In this document: in pieces, positions 26,563 through 35,261 of the stretch
How positions within the stretch are numbered: the first letter of the stretch is position 1
Layout: each line of letters opens with the position of its first letter
Source: UBA3064 sp023258775
GTDB lineage: Bacteria > Pseudomonadota > Gammaproteobacteria > Burkholderiales > Burkholderiaceae_E
Reading direction: 5' to 3'
Assembly: GCA_044355655.1 (NCBI GenBank)
Contig: JBIKXS010000008.1
Coordinates: 29,549 to 93,548, forward strand
DNA length: 64,000 nt
Translations under genes and position numbers: made by a program
Notes under the pieces: generated by a model
What the model was told of the DNA's origin: nothing
Seen by the model: only the letters and a program-made list of their open reading frames with translations
The model's database searches: none

Positions 26563-28053
26563 ATGGCCCAAGCGTCAGTAACTACTGAGACCAACAGCGC
26601 TCAACATCGCCCCGATACTCAGTTTAGCCCTGGCACTGCGCACGCAGTAGCGTCACACCATGGCTCTGCACTCGCAATAGCCACTTCACACCCTGGCACT
26701 GCGCCCGCAGTAGCCGCCTCACAATTCGTTTACTGGTTGCGTTCGGTTGCTCCGTACATCCACAATTTTCGTCATCGAACCTTTGTGGTTGGTTTTCCTG
26801 GCGAACTTGTCCAGGCTGGCCGTTTGAACGCCCTGATTCAAGACATTGCCCTGCTGACAGCGCTTGGTATTCGGATTGTGGTTGTTCATGGCTGCCGACC
26901 CCAGGTTGAAGAGCAACTTCGCTTGCGCGGGCTCGAAGGACGTTTCGCGCAGGGCATGCGAATCACCGATTCCCCTGCACTCGAATGCCTCAAGGAAGCA
27001 TCGGGCGAGATTCGATTGGACATTGAAGCGGCGTTCTCGCAAGGACTGCCGAACACTCCCATGGCCAACTCAGCGATTCGGGTAATCTCTGGCAACCTGG
27101 TCAGTGCGAGGCCGGTTGGCATCGTTGAAGGGATCGATTTTCAACACACAGGTTTAGTACGCAAAATTGATCGCGCTGCGATTCGTTCTGCACTCGATTA
27201 CGGCTCGGTGGTGTTACTGTCACCGCTCGGTTTTTCGCCAACTGGCGAAGCTTTCAACCTCAGCATGGAAGACATCGCGGTAGCCACAGCGATTGCACTT
27301 GATGCCGATAAGCTGATTTTTCTAACCGAACTACCCGGCATGCTCAGCGCAGACGGTGAGATGCTGAGCGAGATTTCCGAAGCTAATGCGCGTGAACTGC
27401 TTGCCTCCAAGGATGCACTGCAGCCAAGTGAAGCAGCGCGTGGCTATCTTCATGCGGCGTTGAGAGCCGCTGAAGGTGGGGTTGAGCGTAGCCACTTGGT
27501 ACCCTTCGATACCGACGGTTCCTTGTTGCTCGAACTTTTTTTGCACGATGGCGTTGGCAGTATGGTTGTTGAGGAAACCCTGGAAGCCTTGCGCGAGGCA
27601 ACCATCGATGATGTCGGTGGGATTTTGTCGATCATCCGCCCACTTGAAGATGACGGCACCTTGGTGCGTCGCGACCCTGGTACCGTGGAGCGCGATATCG
27701 AGCGCTTTTCGGTGATTGAACACGATGGTGTGATTTTTGGCTGTGCAGCACTATTTCCCTTCCCTGAATCAGGCATGGGGGAAATGGCCTGCGTTGCGGT
27801 GAATCCCGGCGCACAGGGCCAGGGCGACGGCGAACGCCTGTTGCGACATATTGAACAGCGAGCAAGAGCTGCAGGGTTAAAGCGTATCTTTGTGCTGACA
27901 ACGCGTACGATGCATTGGTTTTTAAAGCGAGGCTTTGTGCAGGTGACACCTGATGAGCTACCGCCGCAGCGTCGCGGCCTTTATGATAGGCAGCGCAACT
28001 CGCAGGTCTTGATGAAAGATTTAAGCTCTCCCACGAAGGATATTGCGGTATGA
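26563..28053 (+). CDS. argA: N-acetylglutamate synthase ArgA with extended N-terminus
   Basis: First step of arginine synthesis. 496 residues against about 440 in the family. The recognisable protein begins near residue 52 (FVYWLRSVAPYIHNFRHRTFVVGFPGE) with the amino-acid-kinase-like regulatory domain (about 65-330), followed by the GNAT acetyltransferase domain with VAVNPGAQGQGDGERLL as acetyl-CoA loop. The first 50 residues are Ala/His/Ser-rich repeats encoded by tandem DNA repeats. No better start is obvious. The stop overlaps the yggX ATG. Confidence 0.94.
   Translation: MAQASVTTETNSAQHRPDTQFSPGTAHAVASHHGSALAIATSHPGTAPAVAASQFVYWLRSVAPYIHNFRHRTFVVGFPGELVQAGRLNALIQDIALLTALGIRIVVVHGCRPQVEEQLRLRGLEGRFAQGMRITDSPALECLKEASGEIRLDIEAAFSQGLPNTPMANSAIRVISGNLVSARPVGIVEGIDFQHTGLVRKIDRAAIRSALDYGSVVLLSPLGFSPTGEAFNLSMEDIAVATAIALDADKLIFLTELPGMLSADGEMLSEISEANARELLASKDALQPSEAARGYLHAALRAAEGGVERSHLVPFDTDGSLLLELFLHDGVGSMVVEETLEALREATIDDVGGILSIIRPLEDDGTLVRRDPGTVERDIERFSVIEHDGVIFGCAALFPFPESGMGEMACVAVNPGAQGQGDGERLLRHIEQRARAAGLKRIFVLTTRTMHWFLKRGFVQVTPDELPPQRRGLYDRQRNSQVLMKDLSSPTKDIAV
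26631..26724. repeat. 30-33-bp tandem repeat in the 5' end of argA
   Basis: Three in-frame units starting TGGCACTGCG or TGGCTCTGCA encode GTAHAVASHH, GSALAIATSHP and GTAPAVAASQ. The copies have diverged at the DNA level, so the expansion is not recent. It continues the repeat-rich stretch upstream of the gene. Confidence 0.8.
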
Positions 28054-28322
28054 GAACGGTTCGTTGTATCAAATTAAACAAAGACGCCGAGGGTTTGGAT
28101 TTCCCCCCCTACCCTGGGGCCCTTGGTCAGCGACTTTATGAATCGGTGAGCAAAGAAGCCTGGCAGGGATGGGTAAAACACCAGACGATGCTCGTGAACG
28201 AAAATCGCCTTAACCTTGCAGACTTGCGAGCAAGAAAGTATTTGGCACAACAAATGGAAAATTATTTTTTCTCGGACGACGTCGACCAACCAGCAGGCTA
28301 CGTACCGCCAAGCAGCGATTAG
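28050..28322 (+). CDS. yggX: Probable Fe(2+)-trafficking protein YggX
   Basis: 90 residues. Conserved core: KLNKDAEGLDFPPYPGALGQRLYE, SKEAWQGWVKHQTMLVNENRLNLADLRARKYL and PAGYVPP, with the single Cys6 near the N-terminus as in the family. Protects iron-sulfur enzymes from oxidative damage. Translationally coupled to argA by a 4-bp overlap. Confidence 0.96.
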   Translation: MRTVRCIKLNKDAEGLDFPPYPGALGQRLYESVSKEAWQGWVKHQTMLVNENRLNLADLRARKYLAQQMENYFFSDDVDQPAGYVPPSSD

Positions 28323-28332
28323 AGGAAAACAT

Positions 28333-28644
28333 ATGGCTTTGTTTGGTAGTAAACCCGCCGGAGAGGCTCAGGCAAGCACTGAGCCCGTAACCGCAAGGAT
28401 TTATCCTGATCAGAATTGTTGCGCAACCTGCCTATGGTGGGAGGGAAAACGCAGTCTGGTAAAACAATACGAGCAGAAAGATTCGGGGATTAAAGGCAAG
28501 CCTATTTTCTTTATCCGAATCTTTAAAGATTTGGATGGCGAATGCCTAAATTTCAAATCAAAACAATGCTCCGAACGCTTTATGCCGATTGTGGTGTGCC
28601 CTGATTTTGAGACTTGGTTTCAGGGCGGAATTCCGAAGGAATAG
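28333..28644 (+). CDS. Small cysteine-rich protein of unknown function
   Basis: 103 residues from the ATG at 28333, which has AGAGGA upstream; longer frames overlap yggX. No family recognised. It holds five cysteines in two groups, CCATCLWW (about 31-36) and ECLNFKSKQCSERF with VVCPDF (about 71-92), a spacing that could bind metal. No signal peptide. It begins 10 bp after yggX, so an operon with the iron-trafficking protein is likely. Its last 65 bp overlap the 3' end of flhB on the other strand. Confidence 0.75.
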   Translation: MALFGSKPAGEAQASTEPVTARIYPDQNCCATCLWWEGKRSLVKQYEQKDSGIKGKPIFFIRIFKDLDGECLNFKSKQCSERFMPIVVCPDFETWFQGGIPKE

Positions 28645-29740
28645 CATCGTCGGGCAGGTGAAGTTCGGGCGCTCTGGCTGGCTCGGCTTTCACCTCATAA
28701 GCCCAGGCGATTAGCGCTGCCACAGCGCGATAAAGTGGCTCTGGGATGGCAGCGCCCACTTTGACAGCACCATCAAGCGCTCGAGCTAAAACAGGACTTT
28801 CGGTAACAGGCACTTGATGCTCTTTGGCCACATCCCTAATCCTTAGCGCAAAGTTGTCGTGGCCCTTGGCAACGACAACAGGGGCAGCCATCTTGTCTGC
28901 CTCGTACCTAAGGGCAACTGCGATGTGGGTTGGGTTCATCACCACCACATCGGCTTTCTCCACGGCGGCGATCATACGACTGCGCGCCATCTCGCGTTGC
29001 TTTTGACGGATCCGACCTTTTAACTCTGGATTACCTTCACTTTCTTTAAGTTCATCGCGTAACTCCTGAATCGACATTTTCATGCGCTCTTTAAAGAGCA
29101 AAGCGGTGATAAATCCACCACTCACCCCAAGAATCAAGACAACCGCAATCAACACCAATAAGCCGCCACCAATCAGCCGCAAGGCGTATAGGATCGCGTT
29201 GGTAAGACTCATGCCAGCAAAGGCGCTCACCCCGTCGATCACAGCCCATAGGTAAATGGCAATCGCAGCAAAAATAAGGCTTGCTTTTAACAAAGCCAAG
29301 CCCAACTGACTTAGGCCCTGTTTTGAGAAGATCCGTTTCAGCCCATTGATAAACGATATCCGTTCAGGATCGATCTTGAAATTGGATAACTTGGGTTGAA
29401 AATTGACAAGCGCGAAAGGCCCAAGTACTGAGCCAATCCATAAGATCAATAAAACAAGAACGATCCAAATAAGGAGCGTACCGACAGGACCCAAGAGCCA
29501 CTCAATCAAAAATGGTGTGACTCGGGCTGGGTCGCTGAAGGACAAGGCCATTTTCGTCGAGTCAACCAAGGCTTGTAGAAAGCGTCCGCCTGCGACCCAA
29601 ATCGCAAGCGCACCAATGCTAACCAGCACCAGCGTAGTAACGTCTGGGCTTTGTGGAAACTGCCCCTCTTCGCGCGCCTTCTCGAGTCGTCGCGGTGTTG
29701 GGTCTAGTGTTTTTTCTTGGCCGCTTTCCTCATTGGCCAC
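28580..29740 (-). CDS. flhB: Flagellar export switch protein FlhB
   Basis: 386 residues. Inner-membrane component of the flagellar type III export gate that changes substrate specificity after self-cleavage. Four hydrophobic segments lie between about 35 and 215; the autocleavage motif is Asn269-Pro-Thr-His272, followed by ALRYEADKMAAPVVVAKG. The N-terminal EKTLDPTPRRLEKAREEGQ is typical. GTG start with AGGAG upstream. The C-terminal tail is longer than usual and overlaps the opposite small gene. Confidence 0.96.
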   Translation of the reverse strand: MANEESGQEKTLDPTPRRLEKAREEGQFPQSPDVTTLVLVSIGALAIWVAGGRFLQALVDSTKMALSFSDPARVTPFLIEWLLGPVGTLLIWIVLVLLILWIGSVLGPFALVNFQPKLSNFKIDPERISFINGLKRIFSKQGLSQLGLALLKASLIFAAIAIYLWAVIDGVSAFAGMSLTNAILYALRLIGGGLLVLIAVVLILGVSGGFITALLFKERMKMSIQELRDELKESEGNPELKGRIRQKQREMARSRMIAAVEKADVVVMNPTHIAVALRYEADKMAAPVVVAKGHDNFALRIRDVAKEHQVPVTESPVLARALDGAVKVGAAIPEPLYRAVAALIAWAYEVKAEPARAPELHLPDDAIPSEFRPETKSQNQGTPQSA

Positions 29741-29807
29741 GCTTTATCTCCTCGACAACCTGATCGATACCGCAATACGCATTCGTTGAGGATAGCTACC
29801 GAAACAC

Positions 29808-30554
29808 CTAACCCTTGACCGGCGCAGCCTCTTCCTTGAGCAAGCCATCCTTCATACGTTCGGCTTTTGCCACATCCTGCTCCGGAATCAAATCGCGCAA
29901 ATTGCGCAAATGGTCCTTCGCGGTAATCACTCCCAGGTCTTCTGCAACCATAAACCAAGCATAGGCGCGCACAAGATCACGCGCTGTTACTCTTCCCGCG
30001 CGATACATGGTGCCAAGGTTGAAAGCAGCAACCCCTGAACCATTTTTTGCAGCGGTCTTCCACCACTGAGCGGCCATGATCCCGTTGGGTTGCCCGTCAG
30101 CGCCGGCTTCGTAGTGAGCACCGAGCTCAACCTGCGCATCGACGTTTCCGCCCTTCGCAGCGCGGATAAACCAATTCCAAGCTTCTTCCTTGTCTTTAGC
30201 AACGCCAATGCCATTGTTGAACATCATTGCGACTTCGTATTGAGCCTTGAGATGCCCCTCCTTAGCAAGCTTAAAGAGCTTATTGAAGGCCTCCTCATGT
30301 CGCCCAGCCGCATAGGCCGAACGAGCATCGTTATAGTCTGAGCAAGCAACAAGAAAAGAGCAGCAAATCGCGACGAGCATCACGCAGCAGAGCTTGGGTA
30401 TACGCGACGAGGCCCAGACGTCAACGACCCAATCCCGGAACAAACTGCTCACCGCAATTTGCAGCGATTTCGCAGAATCTCGAGTTTGCTTAGCCAGATG
30501 CCGCGGTGAATCGGCCTGGACAGTTTCGGTAGCTACCGGCTCGTTGCAGATCAC
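29808..30554 (-). CDS. Sel1-repeat lipoprotein-like protein
   Basis: Up to 248 residues. A hydrophobic stretch ending in a lipobox, LVACSD with Cys71, suggests an exported lipoprotein, but in the longest frame it lies 50 residues in. The GTG at 30552-30554 overlaps the upstream stop; internal starts (TTG at residue 38 or ATG at 59) would place the signal at the N-terminus. After it come about four Sel1/TPR-like helical repeats (for example AQYEVAMMFNNGIGVAKDKEEAWNWFIRAA). Adjacent to flhB and motAB, so an envelope role linked to the motor is possible. Confidence 0.8.
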   Translation of the reverse strand: MICNEPVATETVQADSPRHLAKQTRDSAKSLQIAVSSLFRDWVVDVWASSRIPKLCCVMLVAICCSFLVACSDYNDARSAYAAGRHEEAFNKLFKLAKEGHLKAQYEVAMMFNNGIGVAKDKEEAWNWFIRAAKGGNVDAQVELGAHYEAGADGQPNGIMAAQWWKTAAKNGSGVAAFNLGTMYRAGRVTARDLVRAYAWFMVAEDLGVITAKDHLRNLRDLIPEQDVAKAERMKDGLLKEEAAPVKG

Positions 30555-30964
30555 ACGTTGGATGCGACTTTACCAGCCGCTGGCTTTGCCTCTGGCGCTG
30601 CAGGCGCTGAAGGGGATGCAGGCGCACCTGCTGCTTTAGCGGGCGAACCTGGTTTCGCGCCAGAGCCAGGTGTGTCCGAGGCACTGTAATTGGCACCCAA
30701 GAGACTGCCTACGGTGCGGGTGTAGGAGCCAACCATGCGCCTTGTAAGATCGGGGTAGTGAGGTGCGCTTGGCAAATAACCCCGAACCTGCATGCACCCG
30801 GAAGGATCCGGACAAACGCGGCAAACAGCTTCGGCTTCGAGACGACCGATCTCGAGTCGTTCACCAATCATGAACACGCCGCCCGCTGCAAAAATCGCAG
30901 CGCCAATGACCTTGAATACCAACTTTGTCCAGTTGCCAAGGTATTGCATCACTTCCTTGATCAT
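30551..30964 (-). CDS. Small membrane protein with Pro/Ala-rich tail, unknown
   Basis: 137 residues. One transmembrane helix near 15-34 (VFKVIGAAIFAAGGVFMIGE), then a segment with three Cys (VCRVCPDPSGC, about 48-57), then an Ala/Pro/Ser-rich disordered tail from about 95. No family recognised. Lies between two Sel1 proteins with short or overlapping junctions, and all three are co-directional with motAB, so they probably form one transcription unit. Confidence 0.75.
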   Translation of the reverse strand: MIKEVMQYLGNWTKLVFKVIGAAIFAAGGVFMIGERLEIGRLEAEAVCRVCPDPSGCMQVRGYLPSAPHYPDLTRRMVGSYTRTVGSLLGANYSASDTPGSGAKPGSPAKAAGAPASPSAPAAPEAKPAAGKVASNV

Positions 30965-30991
30965 GATCGTTTCCTTACCTGTCTATACTCA

Positions 30992-31963
30992 TCAATGCGT
31001 TTTACTTGAAGGCGATTTCGCCCGATCCTCTGCTGGACCAGGTACATTCCCCCACCCTACCGACTTCTCCAACAAGGCCGCAGTCTCCGAAGGTACACGC
31101 CACGGATAATTAGGCTCGCGCGTTATTAGTTTTGCATAAAGTTCGACAATATACATGTGGTTCGAGGGCAAGAAACCACGCATCTTCCCGATCACTTGCG
31201 CAACCTCATCCTTGCGCCCTTCCTTCAAAAAACCAAGACCGGCGCATCGATAATATTCGGCAGCGCGCTTGATATCGGCATGCATGCCGTAGCCATGGGC
31301 GAGAATCTCAGCAATCCGATCGCAGGCATCGGGCGAGCCTTTATCCGCAGGTGCTTGCAAGAACTTCGCGGCAGTGCGGAATTCCTCGGCACCAAAAGCA
31401 GTGATTAGCATCGCTTCTTTACGAGACCCCAGATCATCCGAATTGAGTTCACCTCTATTCACCTGACGCCTCGCCAGTTCCATCGCAATCGTTCCACGCC
31501 AATACCCGGCCTCCAAATCCCCTTTTTGTGCTCTTGCAGCAAGCCTATCGAGCAATTCGCGCCGTTGAACCATTAATTGAAGCACTTTTCGATCCGATGA
31601 CAAACACTTAGGATCAAAAATACAAGCAGTTGCTTTTTCAGCCTGTTCGCTCAAACGCTGATAGGCCAGGGCTAACTCTTTCGAGCTACGAGCGTCGTCG
31701 TCTTTCGCGTCCTTAGCTTCTTTGCCGCCTTTTGAAGAAGCGGCTTTGGCAGTATTGGTTGAGGCTGGAGCCTTACCAGAGGGATCAGGAGTTAAAGCCT
31801 TGCCAGCGGAATCGGCGGTTGAAGCCTTGCCAGCAGGATCGGGGGCTACAGCCGTCGGGCTTGACGATGCAGCGCTATGCGATATGCCACTTAAGCAAAA
31901 GGCAAAACCAAAAACGATCGCCTGGAAAAACCAGGCGTGTAGGTGGCATGGCAAACGCCGCAT
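30992..31963 (-). CDS. Exported Sel1-repeat-like protein
   Basis: 323 residues. N-terminal signal-like segment (FFQAIVFGFAFCLSGI, about 12-27), then a low-complexity Ala/Lys/Pro linker with repeats such as DPAGKAS and DPSGKAP (about 35-90), then helical repeats including DKGSPDACDRIAEILAHGYGMHADIKRAAEYY. Starts 3 bp after motB, so very probably co-expressed. No exact counterpart recognised. Periplasmic location is inferred. Confidence 0.8.
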   Translation of the reverse strand: MRRLPCHLHAWFFQAIVFGFAFCLSGISHSAASSSPTAVAPDPAGKASTADSAGKALTPDPSGKAPASTNTAKAASSKGGKEAKDAKDDDARSSKELALAYQRLSEQAEKATACIFDPKCLSSDRKVLQLMVQRRELLDRLAARAQKGDLEAGYWRGTIAMELARRQVNRGELNSDDLGSRKEAMLITAFGAEEFRTAAKFLQAPADKGSPDACDRIAEILAHGYGMHADIKRAAEYYRCAGLGFLKEGRKDEVAQVIGKMRGFLPSNHMYIVELYAKLITREPNYPWRVPSETAALLEKSVGWGNVPGPAEDRAKSPSSKTH

Positions 31964-31966
31964 CTG

Positions 31967-33271
31967 CTACCTCGAAGGCGGCGGAAGCGTTAGCCCAGGC
32001 GAACGCGCGCGCGAAGCGGATTGACCGTCCTGCGTGCTAGCGGGCGGCATTGCACGCGCAGGAGAAGCTGCAGGCGAGGAAACCATTGGCGCGCTCGCCC
32101 CACCAGGTACGGAGGAGCTCTGGCCGCTCGACTGGCCTGCGGCGGCGCCGCCTTGCGGCCCAGCTGGAGAGGCAGCACCAGGTGAACCTGCAGCGTTAGC
32201 GGGGGCTGCACTATCACCGCGCACGCCCTTACCGAGGAAAGAAGCCGCAGGAAACGCTGGCAGGGTGTCAACGATCTTTGGCATGGTTTCTTTGATCGCA
32301 TTTTTCGGTGACCCTGGCGTGTTGGGGACCCAGGTTGCACCACCACCCGTTGAAGGAACCGACCCAGCAGGCTGCAATCCGCCCTGATTTTGGGGTTCAG
32401 TCTGCCCGCTTGCTTTCGCTGCGCCACGCGCATTCAGAATGGTAATCGAAATGCGCCTATTCATCGGATCATTGGGATCTTCAGGATTGAGCTTGACCGA
32501 ATCGGCAAAGCCAACAACTTGAGAAACCCGCGCGCTTTCAAGGCCACCAGCAATCAACTCCCGGCGTGCTGCATTTGCTCGATCAGAAGACAGCTCCCAA
32601 TTGGTATAACCCGAGGCCGCCCCTGGAAAAGGTTTGCCGTCGGTATGGCCCTCAATCCTTAAGGGCTGGCCGCCACCCGCCAAAACCTTACCAATCACAC
32701 GCATGAGCTTTTTGGCGTAATCAGGCATGCCCGCAGAACCGCTCTCAAACATAGGGCGATTTTTCTCGTCAACAATTTGGATCCTCAAACCATCGCTCGT
32801 AACATCCATGAAGATCTGCTTTTGGTACTCCTCAAGCGATTTGTCGCCAGCGATTTGCGATTCGACATCCGCTCGCATTTCTTCAAGCTGACCCTTTTGC
32901 TTCGTGTTGTACTGCTCGTAGGCCTCGCTTTCCGACATCTTGCGTTGCACGCTGTTGGAATCGGCGCGCTGTTCCTGTCCTGAAGCCTTGGTGACGTTAT
33001 CGCCACCGCCTTTAACGATGCTTCGAGTGTCGCCAGAACCCTGCCCACCATCCATGGCAAGACGCAATGGGTTTTGGAAGTAAGCCGAGATACCTGCCAA
33101 ATCGCCTGAGGTTGTTGAGCCAAGCACCCACATCAGCAAAAAGAAGGCCATCATCGCCGTCACGAAGTCTGCGTAGGCGATCTTCCATGCACCACCGTGC
33201 CCGCCGCCAACAACTTTCTTGACGCGCTTGACAACGATTGGTGCTAATTCTTTACCGGGTGCTGAAGCCAT
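31967..33271 (-). CDS. motB: Flagellar motor stator protein MotB
   Basis: 434 residues. The transmembrane helix holds the proton-binding Asp35 in KIAYADFVTAMMAFFLLMWVLG. The OmpA-like peptidoglycan-binding domain follows (about 165-280, RIEGHTDGKPF and SSDRANAARRELI). The Pro/Ala/Ser/Gly-rich C-terminal tail from about 290 to the end is long for MotB. Follows motA by 50 bp. Confidence 0.95.
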   Translation of the reverse strand: MASAPGKELAPIVVKRVKKVVGGGHGGAWKIAYADFVTAMMAFFLLMWVLGSTTSGDLAGISAYFQNPLRLAMDGGQGSGDTRSIVKGGGDNVTKASGQEQRADSNSVQRKMSESEAYEQYNTKQKGQLEEMRADVESQIAGDKSLEEYQKQIFMDVTSDGLRIQIVDEKNRPMFESGSAGMPDYAKKLMRVIGKVLAGGGQPLRIEGHTDGKPFPGAASGYTNWELSSDRANAARRELIAGGLESARVSQVVGFADSVKLNPEDPNDPMNRRISITILNARGAAKASGQTEPQNQGGLQPAGSVPSTGGGATWVPNTPGSPKNAIKETMPKIVDTLPAFPAASFLGKGVRGDSAAPANAAGSPGAASPAGPQGGAAAGQSSGQSSSVPGGASAPMVSSPAASPARAMPPASTQDGQSASRARSPGLTLPPPSR

Positions 33272-33321
33272 GAATATTCCAAAGACAATAAACGCTGAGG
33301 CGGCGCATGCGCCGCCTTAAA

Positions 33322-34182
33322 TTACTTACCCTTGACCTCCTTGGCCTTTTCGTCGAATTCCTTAAAGGTTGGACGCTGGTCAGGGAACATAATTTTGCGG
33401 CCAAATTCGCAGGCCTGTGGGGGCGTGAACCCGTTCAGACTCGCCAACAATATGGCCTTCACCGCAAACAAGGACTTGATCTCTAATTCGCCGCGTTGCG
33501 CCATCGCAGCTGCCATGGGTGCAACAACCGCGTAGGAAAAAAGAATCCCAAGGAAGGTACCCACAAGCGCTGCACCGATCAACTTACCCAATTCTGCAGG
33601 TGGCAAACCGATCGAACCCATGGTTTGAACCACACCCATCACCGCCGCAACAATCCCGAACGCGGGCAAGCCCTGGGCCATGTTGTCAACCGCGTGCACA
33701 GCAAGGTGTTCGGTCTTCAAAAACTCCTCAAGTTCTTGTTCCATCAAACCTTCGAGCTGAACAAGATTAAGTGAACCACCGAGCATCATCCGCAGGTAGT
33801 CGGTGAGAAACTCAACCAAATGATGGTTTTCAAGGACGGCGGGATATTTCTTGAAAATCTCACTGTTTTCGGGCTCTTCGATGTCAGCTTCGAGCGCCAT
33901 CAAACCATCTTTACGGATCTTGTTGAGCAACTCGAACATCAAGGCGAGCACGTCAAGCAAGAACACCTTGTTGACTTTTGAACCCTTAAATACGGCACCC
34001 AAGTCATGCATCATCAGCTTGATCGTGCGGCTCGTGTTCGATGAGATCGTTGCACCAATTGCTAATCCGAAAATCGTCAACATCTCGGTCGGCTGCCAAA
34101 GCACCACGGGATTTCCACCGTGCAGCACATAGCCCGCCAGGGCACAGCCAAAGCCAATGACAATTCCAAGTGGGATGACCAT
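33322..34182 (-). CDS. motA: Flagellar motor stator protein MotA
   Basis: 286 residues, four membrane helices. GFGCALAGYVLHGGNPVVLWQPTE and the C-terminal half with GIVAAVMGVVQTMG and VGTFLGILFSYAVVAPMAAAM are typical. The cytoplasmic loop (about 55-160) carries the charged residues that contact FliG. AAGGA lies upstream of the ATG. First gene of motA-motB. The 90-bp gap upstream holds no clear promoter. Confidence 0.96.
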   Translation of the reverse strand: MVIPLGIVIGFGCALAGYVLHGGNPVVLWQPTEMLTIFGLAIGATISSNTSRTIKLMMHDLGAVFKGSKVNKVFLLDVLALMFELLNKIRKDGLMALEADIEEPENSEIFKKYPAVLENHHLVEFLTDYLRMMLGGSLNLVQLEGLMEQELEEFLKTEHLAVHAVDNMAQGLPAFGIVAAVMGVVQTMGSIGLPPAELGKLIGAALVGTFLGILFSYAVVAPMAAAMAQRGELEIKSLFAVKAILLASLNGFTPPQACEFGRKIMFPDQRPTFKEFDEKAKEVKGK

Positions 34183-34272
34183 GATGCTTCCTTATTCCGT
34201 ACCGAATTAAACCTGTTTATCAAGCTAACAAAACATTGTTGCAGTTTATCAGCCGACGATGCTTCCTATCGA

Positions 34273-35229
34273 TCAACCAAGTCTTTGAAATAAACTCATC
34301 GACCCTATCGTGGCGGTTATTGATTGCGCTGCTTCGAGCAGGGCCTTAGCCTTTTGCACTTCCATCGTCGATTCAGCGAAATCGGTGTCGACTTCATTGG
34401 AAAGCGCCGTTAGTACAGCCAAATTCAAATCCTCAGTCCGCTGAACCGAGCGATCGACACGCGCCTGCGCAGCGCCTACGCTCATCTGCTGCTCTATGAG
34501 CTTATATGAAGCCTCCCTGAGCTCAGAACGCCCTGGTGCGAGTCTCTTACCATTTTGGAGGTTTGCAACAAACTCTTGAAGGAAACTGACGGTGGATGGA
34601 TCTTTGCTTGAATCCGACCAATCTACTCCAAGTACTAGAGCCTCAACAGCCCTATCAATCTCGTCGTCAGTACTCAACTTACTGCTGTCAGACCAGGGGA
34701 TCGGAGTCGCGTTACTGGTTAGCAAATCATTAAGCCCACCTAAATCGCCGATTGAGTTCACGGAAACCGGAATTACACCTGCTGTCCCACCGTCAACGAT
34801 CACATTAAGATCCCGAACGTTGAAGATCCTGTAACCGCTTGAATCTTTCCGAGTCAGTATCTGCTGCAATTCTTCCTGAAGCGCTCGAGCCTGAATACCC
34901 AATCCTTTGAGCTGGTCAACACCCAACGATGCGTTCTGCGTCGTAACATAAAGCTGATGGAGATCATCGAGAATTTTTCCGGCATCTTTTAAGGCAGACT
35001 CAGTCTGCGACATTCTGTTGAAGGCTGCGGCCTGCAATCTTCCGAGCGAATCAAGTTGCGCTTTCGTTGTTCTAAGGTCCACTGCTTTTCCCATGGTTAG
35101 CGGGGAATCAGAAGCTCTGAGTAGCTTAGTACCTGAACTCAATCTCACCTGTTCGTCAGCAAGTGTTCTTGCATGCTTCTGTATCGAAGCAAGCGACTCG
35201 TTATACCGATTTGCAATCGTAGTTCTCAT
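34273..35229 (-). CDS. flgL: Flagellar hook-filament junction protein FlgL
   Basis: HAP3, 318 residues. Flagellin-like N- and C-terminal coiled-coil regions: SLASIQKHARTLADEQVRLSSGTKL at the start and NEVDTDFAESTMEVQKAKALLEAAQSI near the end. Secreted by the flagellar export gate, forming the junction with the filament. Last gene of the flg cluster, 32 bp after flgK. Confidence 0.93.
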   Translation of the reverse strand: MRTTIANRYNESLASIQKHARTLADEQVRLSSGTKLLRASDSPLTMGKAVDLRTTKAQLDSLGRLQAAAFNRMSQTESALKDAGKILDDLHQLYVTTQNASLGVDQLKGLGIQARALQEELQQILTRKDSSGYRIFNVRDLNVIVDGGTAGVIPVSVNSIGDLGGLNDLLTSNATPIPWSDSSKLSTDDEIDRAVEALVLGVDWSDSSKDPSTVSFLQEFVANLQNGKRLAPGRSELREASYKLIEQQMSVGAAQARVDRSVQRTEDLNLAVLTALSNEVDTDFAESTMEVQKAKALLEAAQSITATIGSMSLFQRLG

Positions 35230-35261
35230 ATTGAATAACCCATTATTTGCTATTCCTCACG

